A model generated the notes under the pieces. That model searched no databases. It had not been told where the DNA came from and saw only the letters and a program-made list of their open reading frames with translations. The position numbers and the translations under genes were made by a program. Positions 33,106-43,233 of a stretch of 64,000 nt of DNA are shown in pieces. The stretch is from Teretinema sp942493045 (lineage in GTDB: Bacteria > Spirochaetota > Spirochaetia > Treponematales > Treponemataceae), in assembly GCA_942493045.1 (NCBI GenBank), contig OW818665.1, positions 3,100,001 through 3,164,000 on the forward strand. Reading direction: 5' to 3'. Position 1 is the first letter of the stretch. Each line of letters starts with the position of its first letter.

Positions 33106-33501
33106 TTAAAACTGACCGGTGCGCAGCAGCACCAGGGTGCAGGCTTCCAGCACTTCGATATCGGCTTTTTCCAGCTGCAACCGGGCGCTTTCGGTCTCGG
33201 TTCCGGGGTTCATAATCACCCGGCGCGGCGCAAGGGCAATGATGCCCGGAACGTTCTCCTCGACAACCGTAGGATTGACATACAGTGTTACTGTGTCGAT
33301 CGGACCGTCTGCCAATATCGCGTCGGCGCCGAGGTCCGCGAAGACCGGTATCCCGTCGATTTCAGCGAGGCGGGGATGCACCGGCACCGGTATATAGTCC
33401 CGCTCTCTCAGGAAGCGCAGGGCCTTGTAGGCATAGCGGTCGGTTTTATTGGAGGCGCCCAGGATCAGGACGCGGGCGCCTTCGGGTGTTGCTTTAGACA
33501 T
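33106..33501 (-). CDS. CoA-binding domain protein (YccU-like)
   Basis: The 131-residue protein is a single Rossmann-like CoA_binding_2 domain: VLILGASNKTDRYAYKALRFL, VPVHPRLAEIDGIPVF, TVTLYVNP, and VIMNPGTE near the end. Members of the family bind CoA or acyl-CoA but most have no assigned reaction. It starts nine bases after the chemotaxis receptor stop, inside the operon, so a link to receptor or redox sensing is possible but not demonstrated. Confidence 0.87.
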   Translation of the reverse strand: MSKATPEGARVLILGASNKTDRYAYKALRFLRERDYIPVPVHPRLAEIDGIPVFADLGADAILADGPIDTVTLYVNPTVVEENVPGIIALAPRRVIMNPGTETESARLQLEKADIEVLEACTLVLLRTGQF

Positions 33502-33510
33502 GAATACCCC

Positions 33511-35703
33511 TTATTCGGTTTTGAATTGGCCGAATTTAAAGCGCAGATCGTCTACGATGCTGTTCAGTTCCTGGGCTTGCTGGACCATCAGTTGCATTGA
33601 GCGCACAATTTCGGATGTTCCCATGGTGGCCTCGGCCATCCCGGTAGTGACCCGATCCGACACTTCCTTGATTTTGGAAGAAGAGTCGAGCATGGCGCGG
33701 GTGCCGCTCTTGATTTCGCGGGAGCCGTCGCGGATGTGGACGGTCACTTCGTTAATCTGATTGGTGGACTCCAGGATTTGCTGGCCGCCGATATTCAGTT
33801 CCGAGACGGACTGTTCAATCTCGGTAAAGGCGTTCACGGTGCTGGTTACTTCCTGGTTGATGCGCTCAAAGGCCTGGGAAGTGCGGCTGACGTTCTGGTC
33901 GGTGTCGCGCACCGCGATGGAAATATCCTTGATCAGTTGGGCGATGGTGCGTGAGGACTTGGCCGCGGAGTCGGCCAGTTTGCGGATTTCTTCGGCCACA
34001 ACCGCGAAGCCCCGGCCGGAGTCTCCGGCGTGGGCCGCTTCAATGGCGGCGTTCATGGACAGCAGATTGGTCTGGGCGGCGATGTTGTTAATGGTGCTGG
34101 CCATTTCCTGAATCTGGTTGATATGCGAAACCACCAATTTAAAGGTATTAGCGGTTTCGTCGATTTTATCCTTGCCCTCGGTAGCTAATTTAGCCAGGGC
34201 CAGGGTAGTTTTCTGCTTGGCCTGGGCAATGCTGTTGACGTTATTCAGCGAGGCAATCATCTCGGTTATGGCGGCGGTGGATTCTTCCACCATCGCCGAC
34301 TGGCTGACGATCTGGTCATCGACCTGCGAAATGTTGGTGGTAATCTGTCGGATGGTGGACATGTTATCGGTGATACTGCCGTCCAGGGTTTCGACCTGTT
34401 TGCCGATGGAGTTCAGATTGGCGCTGATCTCCTCGATGGCCGAAGAGGTTTCTTCGGTGGAGGCTGAAACATTTTGCTTTACGTTGTTGGTGTTTTCGAT
34501 GGCCTTCTTAACCTCGATCATCAGAACGCGCAGTTTTCCGGTAAAATGATTAAAGGATTGGGCCACCTGACCAATTTCGTCGTCGGTCATGCGCGGAATG
34601 GTTACGGTCAGGTCGGCGTCGGCCGCCGCCAGGGCTTCGAGGTTTTTCCCGACGCGTACCAGCGGCTTTACAACGCCCTGCAGGGTTACGATAAAGATGA
34701 TCAGCTGGGCCGCCAGGAATACCACCAGGAAGAGCAGTAGCGGCGGTACTATGGAGGAGAGCAGCTCGGAGACAACCTGGGAGCGGGGAAACTGGACCAA
34801 CAGGGCCCAGCGGGTGCCGGGGACCCGCACGGACTGCACCATCAGGTCGCCCCGTTCGGAGGCGGCGTCAAAGTAGTGGCCGTCGCCGCTGGTCAGGGTT
34901 TCAGCAAGCGCTGTTCCCTCCGCCCCGGTATAGCCCAGGCCTTCCAGTAGGGTTGTCAATGGAACGGTGTTTTTCGGGTCATAAAAATATTCGCGGTCGG
35001 CAAATTTATGCCAAAGCACATACTGACCGGTTGTATCATAGAGCGAAATGTCTACGCCGTAGTTTTCCATCTGGGCTTTGATGAGGGCGATAATCGGGGT
35101 GAGCCGGTAGTTGAAAGCCGCCAGACCGACAATTTTACCGCCGCTGTCGGCCACCGTCTGGGCGGCGGTAATGACAATGATCGGCTCGACACTCTGTTCG
35201 GCGGAGACCCGGGGCTCGCTGATAAACGGCAGTCCCGGTTTGGCCATGGCTCCGGCGTAATAGTCGCGTTTACGGACGTCAAAGCCGGCGCCGATCTGTA
35301 CGTCGCGGCCCACGATAATGCCAGTTGCGGCTTGGCTGGCCACGTACACCAGGTCAACAGTGGTATTCCTGGCTGTGTAGTCCAGCACATCTTTCAGGTC
35401 CTTAAATTCCTCGAGTACCTGATAGTCGTCATTATCCAGTCCATCCGGAATCCGGCCCATGCGGGAAATAACCCGGCCGGTGACCGGATTGGTCGCAACG
35501 GTGCGCAGCAGCTCAAAGCTGCGCGAAATTTCCAGATACAGGGCATCGCGGATATTATTGCTTTTAGTTTCCAGCATTGCCTTGGCGTTGCGCAAATCCT
35601 TATTGAATTCAACCGTGAAAAGCATCACGGATAGTGAAACTATCAGTACTACGGGCACCGCGACCAAAAAAATAAGCGCCTTGGTTTTTATACCTGATTT
35701 CAT
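33511..35703 (-). CDS. Methyl-accepting chemotaxis protein
   Basis: ATG 35703 is chosen because AGGAG precedes it and because it starts the cytoplasmic-plus-transmembrane segment MKSGIKTKALIFLVAVPVV; the frame extends 27 codons upstream. The 730-residue receptor has a first membrane helix (about 9-31), a periplasmic dCache-like sensor (about 35-310), a second helix (about 315-340), a HAMP domain, and a long cytoplasmic coiled coil with the hairpin tip GRGFAVVAEEIRKLADSAAKSSRTI. Ligand is unknown. It heads the operon with the CoA-binding and hemerythrin/PAS proteins, so it may respond to redox or metabolite cues. Confidence 0.93.
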   Translation of the reverse strand: MKSGIKTKALIFLVAVPVVLIVSLSVMLFTVEFNKDLRNAKAMLETKSNNIRDALYLEISRSFELLRTVATNPVTGRVISRMGRIPDGLDNDDYQVLEEFKDLKDVLDYTARNTTVDLVYVASQAATGIIVGRDVQIGAGFDVRKRDYYAGAMAKPGLPFISEPRVSAEQSVEPIIVITAAQTVADSGGKIVGLAAFNYRLTPIIALIKAQMENYGVDISLYDTTGQYVLWHKFADREYFYDPKNTVPLTTLLEGLGYTGAEGTALAETLTSGDGHYFDAASERGDLMVQSVRVPGTRWALLVQFPRSQVVSELLSSIVPPLLLFLVVFLAAQLIIFIVTLQGVVKPLVRVGKNLEALAAADADLTVTIPRMTDDEIGQVAQSFNHFTGKLRVLMIEVKKAIENTNNVKQNVSASTEETSSAIEEISANLNSIGKQVETLDGSITDNMSTIRQITTNISQVDDQIVSQSAMVEESTAAITEMIASLNNVNSIAQAKQKTTLALAKLATEGKDKIDETANTFKLVVSHINQIQEMASTINNIAAQTNLLSMNAAIEAAHAGDSGRGFAVVAEEIRKLADSAAKSSRTIAQLIKDISIAVRDTDQNVSRTSQAFERINQEVTSTVNAFTEIEQSVSELNIGGQQILESTNQINEVTVHIRDGSREIKSGTRAMLDSSSKIKEVSDRVTTGMAEATMGTSEIVRSMQLMVQQAQELNSIVDDLRFKFGQFKTE

Positions 35704-35834
35704 GACTAACTCCTGTCTGTTTAGTATAAGGGATAAACCGCGCCGACGCACGTTTTTAATAAAAAAGTCCGCCCTGGGTATCACTTATGCGAACGGGAAG
35801 TGTTATATTTTACTGATAACCTGCAGGAGGCAAA

Positions 35835-36526
<692 letters not shown>

Positions 36527-36530
<4 letters not shown>

Positions 36531-37984
36531 TCTGGGCGATTGCTATCCGGAACCTGTGGCAGCATAAAACCAAGACGATTATTGTTGGTATGCTGGTGGC
36601 GATCGGTGTCACTCTGACTTTCGCCGGTAATGCCCTGATTGACTCCATGATCCGTAATATTTCCGGCATTTTTACCGAGTACTATACCGGAGAAATTCTG
36701 GTAACCTCCACTGAAACCCTGGGGGCCGGCGTGTTCGGAGCCCAGAGCGATGACGTGGTCGGCTTTCCGGTAATCCCGGTGATCAAGGACTTTGAGCAGG
36801 TTATGCGGAAGGTCGAGGCCATGCCGGGCATCAAAGCCATCACGACTCAGCTCTCCGGCTATGCCATGATCAACCTTGAGGAAAAGGGAATGGACTTCAG
36901 CCTGTTCTTCGGAATCGAGCCGGACGGGTATTTCCCGGCTATGAACGGCCTTGAACTGGTGGAAGGCCGGCGTCTGCAGGGCGATGAGGACGGCATGCTG
37001 CTTTCGTATGAGATGTGGAAAAACCTCAAGGATAACAAGGATACCGAACTGCGTATCGGCGATACTCTGCAGCTGAACAGCTTCGGTAGCGCCGGCGTGC
37101 GGATCAGTGAAGTGCCGGTGGTCGGCATTTACCGTTTTCCCCAGGGCAACAACCGTATGTTCCCGATGAGCTTCGTCAATGCCCGTACTTTACGCTACCT
37201 GTTGGGACGCTCCGGCGGCGTGGCCGAGAAGGTAGTCGTGCCCAAGGCCGCGACCGCCCTGCTGGACGCCGATATCGACAGTATGTTCGATGACGGTTTT
37301 TTTGACAGCCTGGATCTGGATGAGCCGTCTGTTTCGGCGACCTCTTCGACGGCATCGGCTTCAACGGAGACAACTGTCGCCGAGAGCGCGGCCGTTCCCG
37401 ACAATTGGCACTTTATCGTTATACGTGTAGAGCCGGGTCAGTCCGCGGACGCCCTGATCAAGAAACTGAATGACGAGTTTGACAATGCCGACCTCTTGGC
37501 CCGGGCTCAGGGCTGGTGGGTTTCGGCCATGCCGGACTCGCTGACCTATTCAGGTGTGCAGGTTCTCTTTAACGTAGCCATCTTTATTCTGGGTTTTGTG
37601 TCGATCATCATCATCATGAATACCCTGGTGGTTTCCGTGATGGAGCGCACCAGCGAGATCGGCACAATGCGGGCCCTGGGCGCGCAAAAATCCTTCGTTA
37701 CCCGGATGTTTATCGCCGAGACCGGTTTTATCACGCTGGTGTTCGGCGGCTTCGGTCTGCTCTGCGGCGCGCTGATCATCGGAGCGCTTAACTCGGCCGG
37801 GATACCGACAGATAACGACGCACTGCGCTATCTTGGCGGGGGAGGCGTACTGCGCCCGACCATCAGCGCCCAGCCGGTAATCATGTCCCTGGTTCTAATG
37901 GGGATTATCGGTCTGTTTTCGTGGATCTACCCGGTGCTCATAGCCCTGAAGGTCAGTCCGCTGAAAGCCATTTCGACAGAATAG
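36527..37984 (+). CDS. FtsX-type ABC permease (LolC/E-like), first subunit
   Basis: The 485-residue protein has one N-terminal membrane helix (about 18-40), a large periplasmic domain (about 45-340), and three C-terminal helices including NTLVVSVMERTSEIGTMRALGAQKSFV, the FtsX/MacB signature coupling loop. The periplasmic part contains an acidic, Ser/Thr-rich insertion (about 255-290) that looks disordered. It overlaps the ATPase by four bases. Together with the second permease it should lift a substrate, probably a lipoprotein or lipid, out of the inner membrane. Confidence 0.9.
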
Positions 37985-37993
37985 GAGAGACGT

Positions 37994-39457
37994 ATGATAT
38001 TGCCAAAAATAGCCCTGCGGAATCTGACCCGCCAAAAACGCCGCAGTATACTGCTGGGCAGCGCCCTTTCCTTCAGCATGCTGGTGCTGGTGGTGGTCAA
38101 CGGAATTACCGGTGGTCTGGTAACCAGCCTGCAGCGTAATTTCGCCGACCTGGTCGCCGGCCACATTTTCTTTTTACAGGTTGAAAAAGATGAGACCGGC
38201 CGGCAGCTGGACATGATAAAAGACGACCATCTTTTGATAGAGGCTCTCGCAGATTCCGGTTTGAAATATTCCCACCTGACCCGGCGAACCGCCGCGATGG
38301 GCACTGTCGTCTTCGGCGGCGAGTCGGCTTCCCGGCAGATTACCGGTATCGAGTGGACCGAGGATACCCAGCTGGCCTCCAGTATGAAACTTCTGGCCGG
38401 AAGCGCCGCCGCCATGGCCGGCTCCGAGGACATTTTAATCTCGATCATTTTAGCCGAGAATATCGGGCTGCTGCCGAAGGTCAAAATGGGCTATGCCGAA
38501 AAGGCCCAGCTGCGCCGCGATATCCGGATCCGCTGGAAGGCTGAGGGTCAGTCCTTCGATCTGGAAAAGACGCTGACCGCCGAAGTAGACCGGCTTGAAG
38601 CCGAGCGCAAGGCCGCTCAGGCGGTGATGGCGCCGAACGTGATCGGCGAGGAAGTGCTGGTACAGCTTTCGACCATTTACGGTCAGCAGAATGTCGGATC
38701 CTTCCGCGTAGCCGGTATTTATGAAGCCCAGATGGACATCTCCGCCTACGTCGACCGGGACTATCTGAATACCTTGATCGATATGCCGGAAGGTTCTTAC
38801 AATCTGTTCGGTCTGGTACTTTCGGACTTCAGCAATCTGGAGATGAAAACCGTCGCTTTGCACCGGTTGCTGCAGGGAAAGTACGACCTGGTGCCGATGG
38901 ACAAGGTCACCGGGAGAACGGCGCAGACTATCGTCGACGAACTTAAGAAGTCCGAATATTCCGGATCGAAAACCATCGTGACCAACCTGAACAATGAACT
39001 GGGTTCGCTGGTCAGCATCCTCACCGGTGTTCAGGCTGGCAGTTTCGGTTTGTTTTTAATCGTTTTGGCCGTGGTGATGGTCGGTTTGGTGAATACCTTC
39101 CGTATCGTGATCTATGAGCGCACCAGGGAGATCGGTACCATGCGCGCCGTGGGCGTGCAGCGCTCACAGGTACGGAACTTATTCCTGCTGGAAGCCCTCT
39201 TCCTTTCGGTGGGCGGGACTATACCGGGGGCTCTGCTGGGTCTGCTGGTGCTGAACGGGCTGCGCCTCATGAGATTTGACTCAATCACCGAACTGGGGCT
39301 TTTTCTGGAAAACGGACGAATCTCCTATACGCTCAGCCCGGCCCTGTTTATCGGTTCTTTTTTGATGGTTATTATTTTTACGCTTCTGGCAGCTCTGGTT
39401 CCGGCCCGCAAGGCCGCGAAACTGCAGCCGGCAGAAGCGCTGCGCACTCAATTCTGA
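37994..39457 (+). CDS. FtsX-type ABC permease (LolC/E-like), second subunit
   Basis: The 487-residue permease has the same plan as its neighbour: an N-terminal helix (about 18-40, SILLGSALSFSMLVLVVVNG), a periplasmic domain, then three helices with TFRIVIYERTREIGTMRAVGVQRSQV. A short ribosome-binding site (GGAGA) precedes ATG 37994. It differs enough from the first permease to form a heterodimer. The LolA-like gene follows 16 bases after the stop. Confidence 0.9.
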   Translation: MILPKIALRNLTRQKRRSILLGSALSFSMLVLVVVNGITGGLVTSLQRNFADLVAGHIFFLQVEKDETGRQLDMIKDDHLLIEALADSGLKYSHLTRRTAAMGTVVFGGESASRQITGIEWTEDTQLASSMKLLAGSAAAMAGSEDILISIILAENIGLLPKVKMGYAEKAQLRRDIRIRWKAEGQSFDLEKTLTAEVDRLEAERKAAQAVMAPNVIGEEVLVQLSTIYGQQNVGSFRVAGIYEAQMDISAYVDRDYLNTLIDMPEGSYNLFGLVLSDFSNLEMKTVALHRLLQGKYDLVPMDKVTGRTAQTIVDELKKSEYSGSKTIVTNLNNELGSLVSILTGVQAGSFGLFLIVLAVVMVGLVNTFRIVIYERTREIGTMRAVGVQRSQVRNLFLLEALFLSVGGTIPGALLGLLVLNGLRLMRFDSITELGLFLENGRISYTLSPALFIGSFLMVIIFTLLAALVPARKAAKLQPAEALRTQF

Positions 39458-39473
39458 CTTTGTGGAGTTATAT

Positions 39474-40220
39474 ATGAAGAAGTTTTCTGCAGCGTTGGCG
39501 GTCCTGTTTTTGGCCGGCGGCCTGGCCGGTCTTGCGGCTCAAACTCCGGACTGGAACCGGGTTTTAACCCGCATCGACGAGATGGGGGATTTCGAGAATA
39601 ATGATTTTTCGGCCGAGATTACTATCGTCAGCCAGAAACCCGGCGAAGAGGACTCTACCATCGTGGCGAAATATTATCGCCGCGATCGTGAAAAAATGTT
39701 CACCATCGAGATACTCAAGCCGGATATTCAAAACGGTCAGGGTTATTTCAGCGCCGGGGACGATATGTGGTTTTACGATCCCAAAAGCGGAAAGTTTGCT
39801 TATTTTACGCTGAAAGACACCTTCCAGGATTCAGATGCCCAGAACTCGGACTTTGCCAGCAGTACGCTGGCTGTCGATTACGACGTCGCCGAATACCTTG
39901 ATACTCAGCTCGGCTCTACGCCGGTGTGGGAAGTAACCCTGGTCGCTAAAAACCGCACGGTCGCGGTCGCCAAACGCAAACTATGGATCCGAAAGGATAA
40001 CTATCTGGTGCTTAAGGAAGAGCATTATTCAGCTTCCGACCGCAAGATGCGCGTGATCGCCTATCCCCGCTATCAAACCGTCAACGGTAAATTCGTTCCG
40101 GTGAGCATGCTGATCGTGGACAGTATCAAAGTCGGTGAGCGGACTCAGATAACCTTCGCGAATCCGGTGGTTGACCGTTTGTCAGACGCCATATTCAATA
40201 AAGAGTACCTGAAAAACTAG
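39474..40220 (+). CDS. LolA-like outer membrane lipoprotein-sorting protein
   Basis: ATG 39474 follows GGAG by six bases; a GTG at 39462 overlaps that site. The 248-residue protein has a signal peptide (residues 1-21, ending LAA-Q) and the fold signature of LolA/LolB-type carriers: DFSAEITIVSQKP, YFSAGDDMWFYDPKSGKF, and LWIRKDNYLVLKEEHY. Such proteins carry hydrophobic cargo through the periplasm (COG2834 group). Here it is encoded with its own permeases and a putative barrel, so it probably passes cargo from the ABC complex to the outer membrane. Confidence 0.88.
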   Translation: MKKFSAALAVLFLAGGLAGLAAQTPDWNRVLTRIDEMGDFENNDFSAEITIVSQKPGEEDSTIVAKYYRRDREKMFTIEILKPDIQNGQGYFSAGDDMWFYDPKSGKFAYFTLKDTFQDSDAQNSDFASSTLAVDYDVAEYLDTQLGSTPVWEVTLVAKNRTVAVAKRKLWIRKDNYLVLKEEHYSASDRKMRVIAYPRYQTVNGKFVPVSMLIVDSIKVGERTQITFANPVVDRLSDAIFNKEYLKN

Positions 40221-40243
40221 CCTGGCACGATGGAGTGAAGAAG

Positions 40244-41677
40244 ATGAGCTTGAAAATGAAAAAATTGATCGGCGCTGCCCTGTTGGTACTCTCGGTTTCT
40301 TACGGTACAGCAGCCGATGAATTCGATGATCTTTTTTCCGATCCGGACGCTTTAGTAGTCGACGAACCAACCACCGCGGATTCAACCGCCGCAGCGGCGC
40401 CAGCGCCGGCAACAACGGCGTCAACCGCAGCCGCTGATAATTTGTTTATCTGGGGCGGTGAGTTTTCCAGCGGCGTGAAATTAAGTGTCGGCTATGAAGA
40501 TCTGCTGCCGTCGGTGGATGAGCTTTCGGAATATAATGAAGCGCTGGGTTTGGACATTCAGGCTAAACTGTGGTTTACCGCCCGCCCGGACCGCAATTAC
40601 CGGGTCACCGGCAAGTTCAGCACGGATTATCCTTTTGACAATGCCCGGATTTATGAACTGTTCACGGATTTCAACAAGGACGACAAGCTGTTTTTCCGCT
40701 TCGGAAAACAGCCGGCGGCCTGGGGTGTGAGCCGGTTTTATCAGATTGCCGACCCCTTAAGCGTCAGCGTTAAGGATCCGACCGACCCGGTAGCCGATCC
40801 GGAAGGTCCGCTGGCCATGCGCATCGCCTATCCGTTCGGGGTTAACGCCCTGTACCTGTATACCATCGTCAAGGATTCCTATCTGCCCGCGGACGGGAGC
40901 CGGCCCAGCATTCAGGATGCCGGCGTCGGACTCAAGGCCGATATTCTGATAAAGCCGCCTAAGAATCCGGTTATCGGGAACGGGGAATTGACGGTCGGGG
41001 CCTTTTATCAGCGGAATCTCGCGCCCAAGCTGGTGGCCGGATATTCAACCGGTATCGGCAAGGTGCAGGTGTTTACCGATCAGGCTCTCAGCTGGGGCCT
41101 GGATTCCGCCCGCCTGACCGACGACCTTGAGACCGGTCTGATCGGCTATCCGGAGGTCTATCAGACCGAGAAGCCGGATGACGGTCTGTTCTACAGCGCT
41201 ACGCTCGGGGCGATGTATGTTAACAACGACTGGCATTTAACCGCTTACGGCGAGTACTTATTTTCCACCGCCGCTTCCGCGGACTCAAAATACCTGGAGA
41301 AAATGCTGACCCGCTATGGGTTGGAGCAGGATCCCGGTTCAGGTCTGGCAGCGTCCCTGGCGGTCTCTGACCTGTTCGGATATTTAAGCCGGCATAATTC
41401 GGCGTTGAGCCTGTCCTGGTCTGAGCTTTTCGGCAATGAGGACCTCTCCGCTTCTGTGCTGTATCTGCAAAACTGGGTGGACGGTTCCCTGATGGTCGCG
41501 CCTTCTTTTACGGTGACGCCTTTTAAGCATTTCAGCATTGAATACGGTTTGACTCTCGTCCGGGGCTCCGATAACAGCGAGTGGGTGTTGAAGAACGCCG
41601 ATCTTTCCAGTCTTGTACCGGAAAACCGCCGGCTGACCGGCAGTATCGTTTTCCGTATCGGCGGCGGCCGGTTCTAG
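40244..41677 (+). CDS. Putative outer membrane beta-barrel protein of the ABC/LolA operon
   Basis: ATG 40244 lies eight bases after TGGAG. The 477-residue protein has a signal peptide (about residues 1-24), a low-complexity acidic/Ala-Pro-Thr region (about 25-65) and then alternating strands such as GGEFSSGVKLSVGYED, KLFFRFGKQPAAWG and SIVFRIGGGRF. It ends in Phe, the usual outer-membrane barrel signature. No named family was recognised. It closes the operon, followed by a strong terminator. I infer an outer-membrane receptor or exit for the cargo handled by the ABC-LolA proteins. Confidence 0.78.
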   Translation: MSLKMKKLIGAALLVLSVSYGTAADEFDDLFSDPDALVVDEPTTADSTAAAAPAPATTASTAAADNLFIWGGEFSSGVKLSVGYEDLLPSVDELSEYNEALGLDIQAKLWFTARPDRNYRVTGKFSTDYPFDNARIYELFTDFNKDDKLFFRFGKQPAAWGVSRFYQIADPLSVSVKDPTDPVADPEGPLAMRIAYPFGVNALYLYTIVKDSYLPADGSRPSIQDAGVGLKADILIKPPKNPVIGNGELTVGAFYQRNLAPKLVAGYSTGIGKVQVFTDQALSWGLDSARLTDDLETGLIGYPEVYQTEKPDDGLFYSATLGAMYVNNDWHLTAYGEYLFSTAASADSKYLEKMLTRYGLEQDPGSGLAASLAVSDLFGYLSRHNSALSLSWSELFGNEDLSASVLYLQNWVDGSLMVAPSFTVTPFKHFSIEYGLTLVRGSDNSEWVLKNADLSSLVPENRRLTGSIVFRIGGGRF

Positions 41678-41717
41678 TTTTTTTGATCCAGTCCTTTGGG
41701 ATATCTTTATAAACAAT

Positions 41718-41752
41718 CGGGCCGGCAGCAGTACTGCCGGCCCGTTCTTTTT
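41718..41752 (+). terminator. Strong terminator, probably bidirectional
   Basis: CGGGCCGGCAG (41718-41728), loop CAGTA, CTGCCGGCCCG (41734-41744), then TTCTTTTT. It ends the ABC/LolA/barrel operon. It lies just after the stop of the small minus-strand gene at 41751 and may serve that one as well. Confidence 0.92.
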
Positions 41753-41879
41753 ACTGTGTTTCCCCGTCGCGGCAGGGCGCGTCTTCGTCCGTAAACCGGT
41801 GGCTTTCCGGATCAAAGGACCGGGTGCATGGCGGTAACTCCGCTTCCGACGCGTCGGGTTTGTTATCTTGGTCACTCAT
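41751..41879 (-). CDS. 42-residue acidic small protein of unknown function
   Basis: This short frame has a full promoter, ribosome-binding site and terminator. AAAGGAGG lies eight bases before ATG 41879, a TTGACA promoter lies just upstream, and a hairpin follows the stop. The peptide begins MSDQDNKPDASEAELPP, is strongly acidic, has two Cys (PPCTRSF and APCRDGE) and several His/Asp/Glu. There is no signal peptide or membrane segment. The family was not recognised; a cytosolic metal-binding or regulatory micro-protein is one possibility. Confidence 0.65.
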   Translation of the reverse strand: MSDQDNKPDASEAELPPCTRSFDPESHRFTDEDAPCRDGETQ

Positions 41880-41908
41880 GTCACTTTCCTCCTTTTATTG
41901 ATTATTTA

Positions 41909-41937
41909 AAGTTAGGCAAAGGTAACATTAATGTCAA
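41909..41937 (-). promoter_or_regulatory. Sigma-70-like promoter of the 42-residue gene
   Basis: On the minus strand TTGACA (41932-41937), a 17-base spacer and TAACTT (41909-41914). The consensus -35 box and correct spacing make this one of the clearest promoters in the window. Confidence 0.65.
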
Positions 41938-41943
41938 GTTTAA

Positions 41944-41976
41944 AATAAAAAAAAACCGGAACAGTTTGCTCCGGTT
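41944..41976 (-). terminator. Terminator of the lipoprotein gene at 42003
   Basis: On the minus strand AACCGGA (41970-41976) pairs with TCCGGTT (41954-41960) around a nine-base loop and is followed by an uninterrupted T-tract. It separates the lipoprotein gene from the promoter of the 42-residue gene. Confidence 0.8.
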
Positions 41977-42002
41977 CATTACCCTTACATTTGACCTTGT
42001 TT

Positions 42003-42512
42003 TCAGTCTGTAATTTTCCACCAGGTCAACGAAATGGTTCCGAAGGCTGTTTCCCGGATTTCATAACCGCTGGGTTCCGCGTTCATGGTTTTTGAGTCAG
42101 GAGCGGCAAGGCTGAAATTAGGGTTAATACTTCCGGTGACGCTGCGTTCGGTGTCCGACTCGTAGAGGGTCGGTCCGCTGGTTCCCAGATAAATTTCATA
42201 CCAGAGATCATCCCCTTCCTGAAAAAAAGGCTCTCCGGCATTTACACTGATGGTGTAGGTGTACTGATATGAGCTCGGTCCGGTTGTGGTGTAACCGCCG
42301 AGATATGTTCCGCCGTCTGTGGGGAAATAGGTATCGTTATAGATAGTGCTTGGGGTAGAGGGGTTATCGTCATAAAATTCAGTGGGTGTCGTTACCCATG
42401 TATATTTAAGATACGATGAACCGTCAACGCCGTTACAGCCGATAAAAAAGACTGTCGCCGCCAGAATACCGAGCATGATAATAGTAAAGCTGATTTTTCT
42501 TTGAAATTTCAT
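42003..42512 (-). CDS. Lipoprotein of unknown function
   Basis: The 169-residue product starts after TGGAGG and carries a lipoprotein signal peptide with lipobox ending FFIGC (Cys 26). The mature part is Tyr/Thr/Ser/Gly-rich and probably beta-sandwich-like, with strands YTYTISVNAGEPF and FGTISLTWWKITD. No family was recognised. It has its own promoter and terminator and so is a monocistronic envelope lipoprotein. Its length and composition fit a surface or periplasmic lipoprotein. Confidence 0.75.
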   Translation of the reverse strand: MKFQRKISFTIIMLGILAATVFFIGCNGVDGSSYLKYTWVTTPTEFYDDNPSTPSTIYNDTYFPTDGGTYLGGYTTTGPSSYQYTYTISVNAGEPFFQEGDDLWYEIYLGTSGPTLYESDTERSVTGSINPNFSLAAPDSKTMNAEPSGYEIRETAFGTISLTWWKITD

Positions 42513-42538
42513 TGTTCAACCTCCATGACATTACCAGC

Positions 42539-42567
42539 AGTGTAGCCTTGCCTCTGAGATAAAACAA
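42539..42567 (-). promoter_or_regulatory. Probable promoter of the lipoprotein gene at 42003
   Basis: On the minus strand TTGTTT (42562-42567), 17-base spacer, TACACT (42539-42544), 26 bases before the lipoprotein start codon. Confidence 0.45.
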
Positions 42568-42635
42568 TGTAATTTTAAAAAATTCACAGGTTTTACGTTT
42601 TGCGAGATGGTTCTCTTTCTCTGTTCAGTACGGTT

Positions 42636-43139
42636 TCATGATCTGGCGGCGGCCAGGGCTTTATCGTAATCCGGTTCCTGGGAAATGTCCGGCACCTGTT
42701 CGGTGTAAAGCACGGTATTGTCGGAATCAAGTACTACAATAGCCCGGGAGAGCAGTCCTTCGAGACGGCCGCTGGTTATGGTTACTCCCCAGTCCTGGCC
42801 GAAGTTGCGGTCGCGCAGCTGGGACAGCGAAATAATGTTGGAGAGAGCTTCTGCCTTGCAAAAGCGGGACATGGCGAAGGGCAGGTCATTTGAAACCGTC
42901 AAAACTACCGTATTAGGCAGGGCCGCGGCTTCTTTGTCAAACCTCCGGGCGCTGGCGGCGCATACCCCGGTGTCCAGGCTTGGCACGATGTTCACTATTT
43001 TCCTTTTCCCGGTAAATGCGGTCAGGCTGACATCCGATAAATCATCTCTGGTCAGCGTAAAATCCGGGGCCTTGCTGCCCACCGCCGGCAGGGTTCCGAT
43101 AGTTTCTGTGGGTGTGCCCTTCAATAATATTTTTGCCAT
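42636..43139 (-). CDS. tpx: Thiol peroxidase
   Basis: The 167-residue protein matches Tpx over its full length. It has the peroxidatic cysteine in PSLDTGVC (Cys60) and the resolving cysteine in SRFCKAE (Cys94), spaced as in known Tpx. Tpx reduces hydrogen peroxide and organic peroxides with electrons from thioredoxin; the thioredoxin-reductase fusion at 27001 could serve it. A GAAGGAG ribosome-binding site precedes the start. The gene looks monocistronic. Confidence 0.95.
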   Translation of the reverse strand: MAKILLKGTPTETIGTLPAVGSKAPDFTLTRDDLSDVSLTAFTGKRKIVNIVPSLDTGVCAASARRFDKEAAALPNTVVLTVSNDLPFAMSRFCKAEALSNIISLSQLRDRNFGQDWGVTITSGRLEGLLSRAIVVLDSDNTVLYTEQVPDISQEPDYDKALAAARS

Positions 43140-43233
43140 ACTTTTTACTCCTTCGTGATGTTAACTAAAGAATACATATCAGGAGTAAAAAAAGCAAATT
43201 TTGTTTCGGGCTTTCAACGAAAAGCAGGGTATT

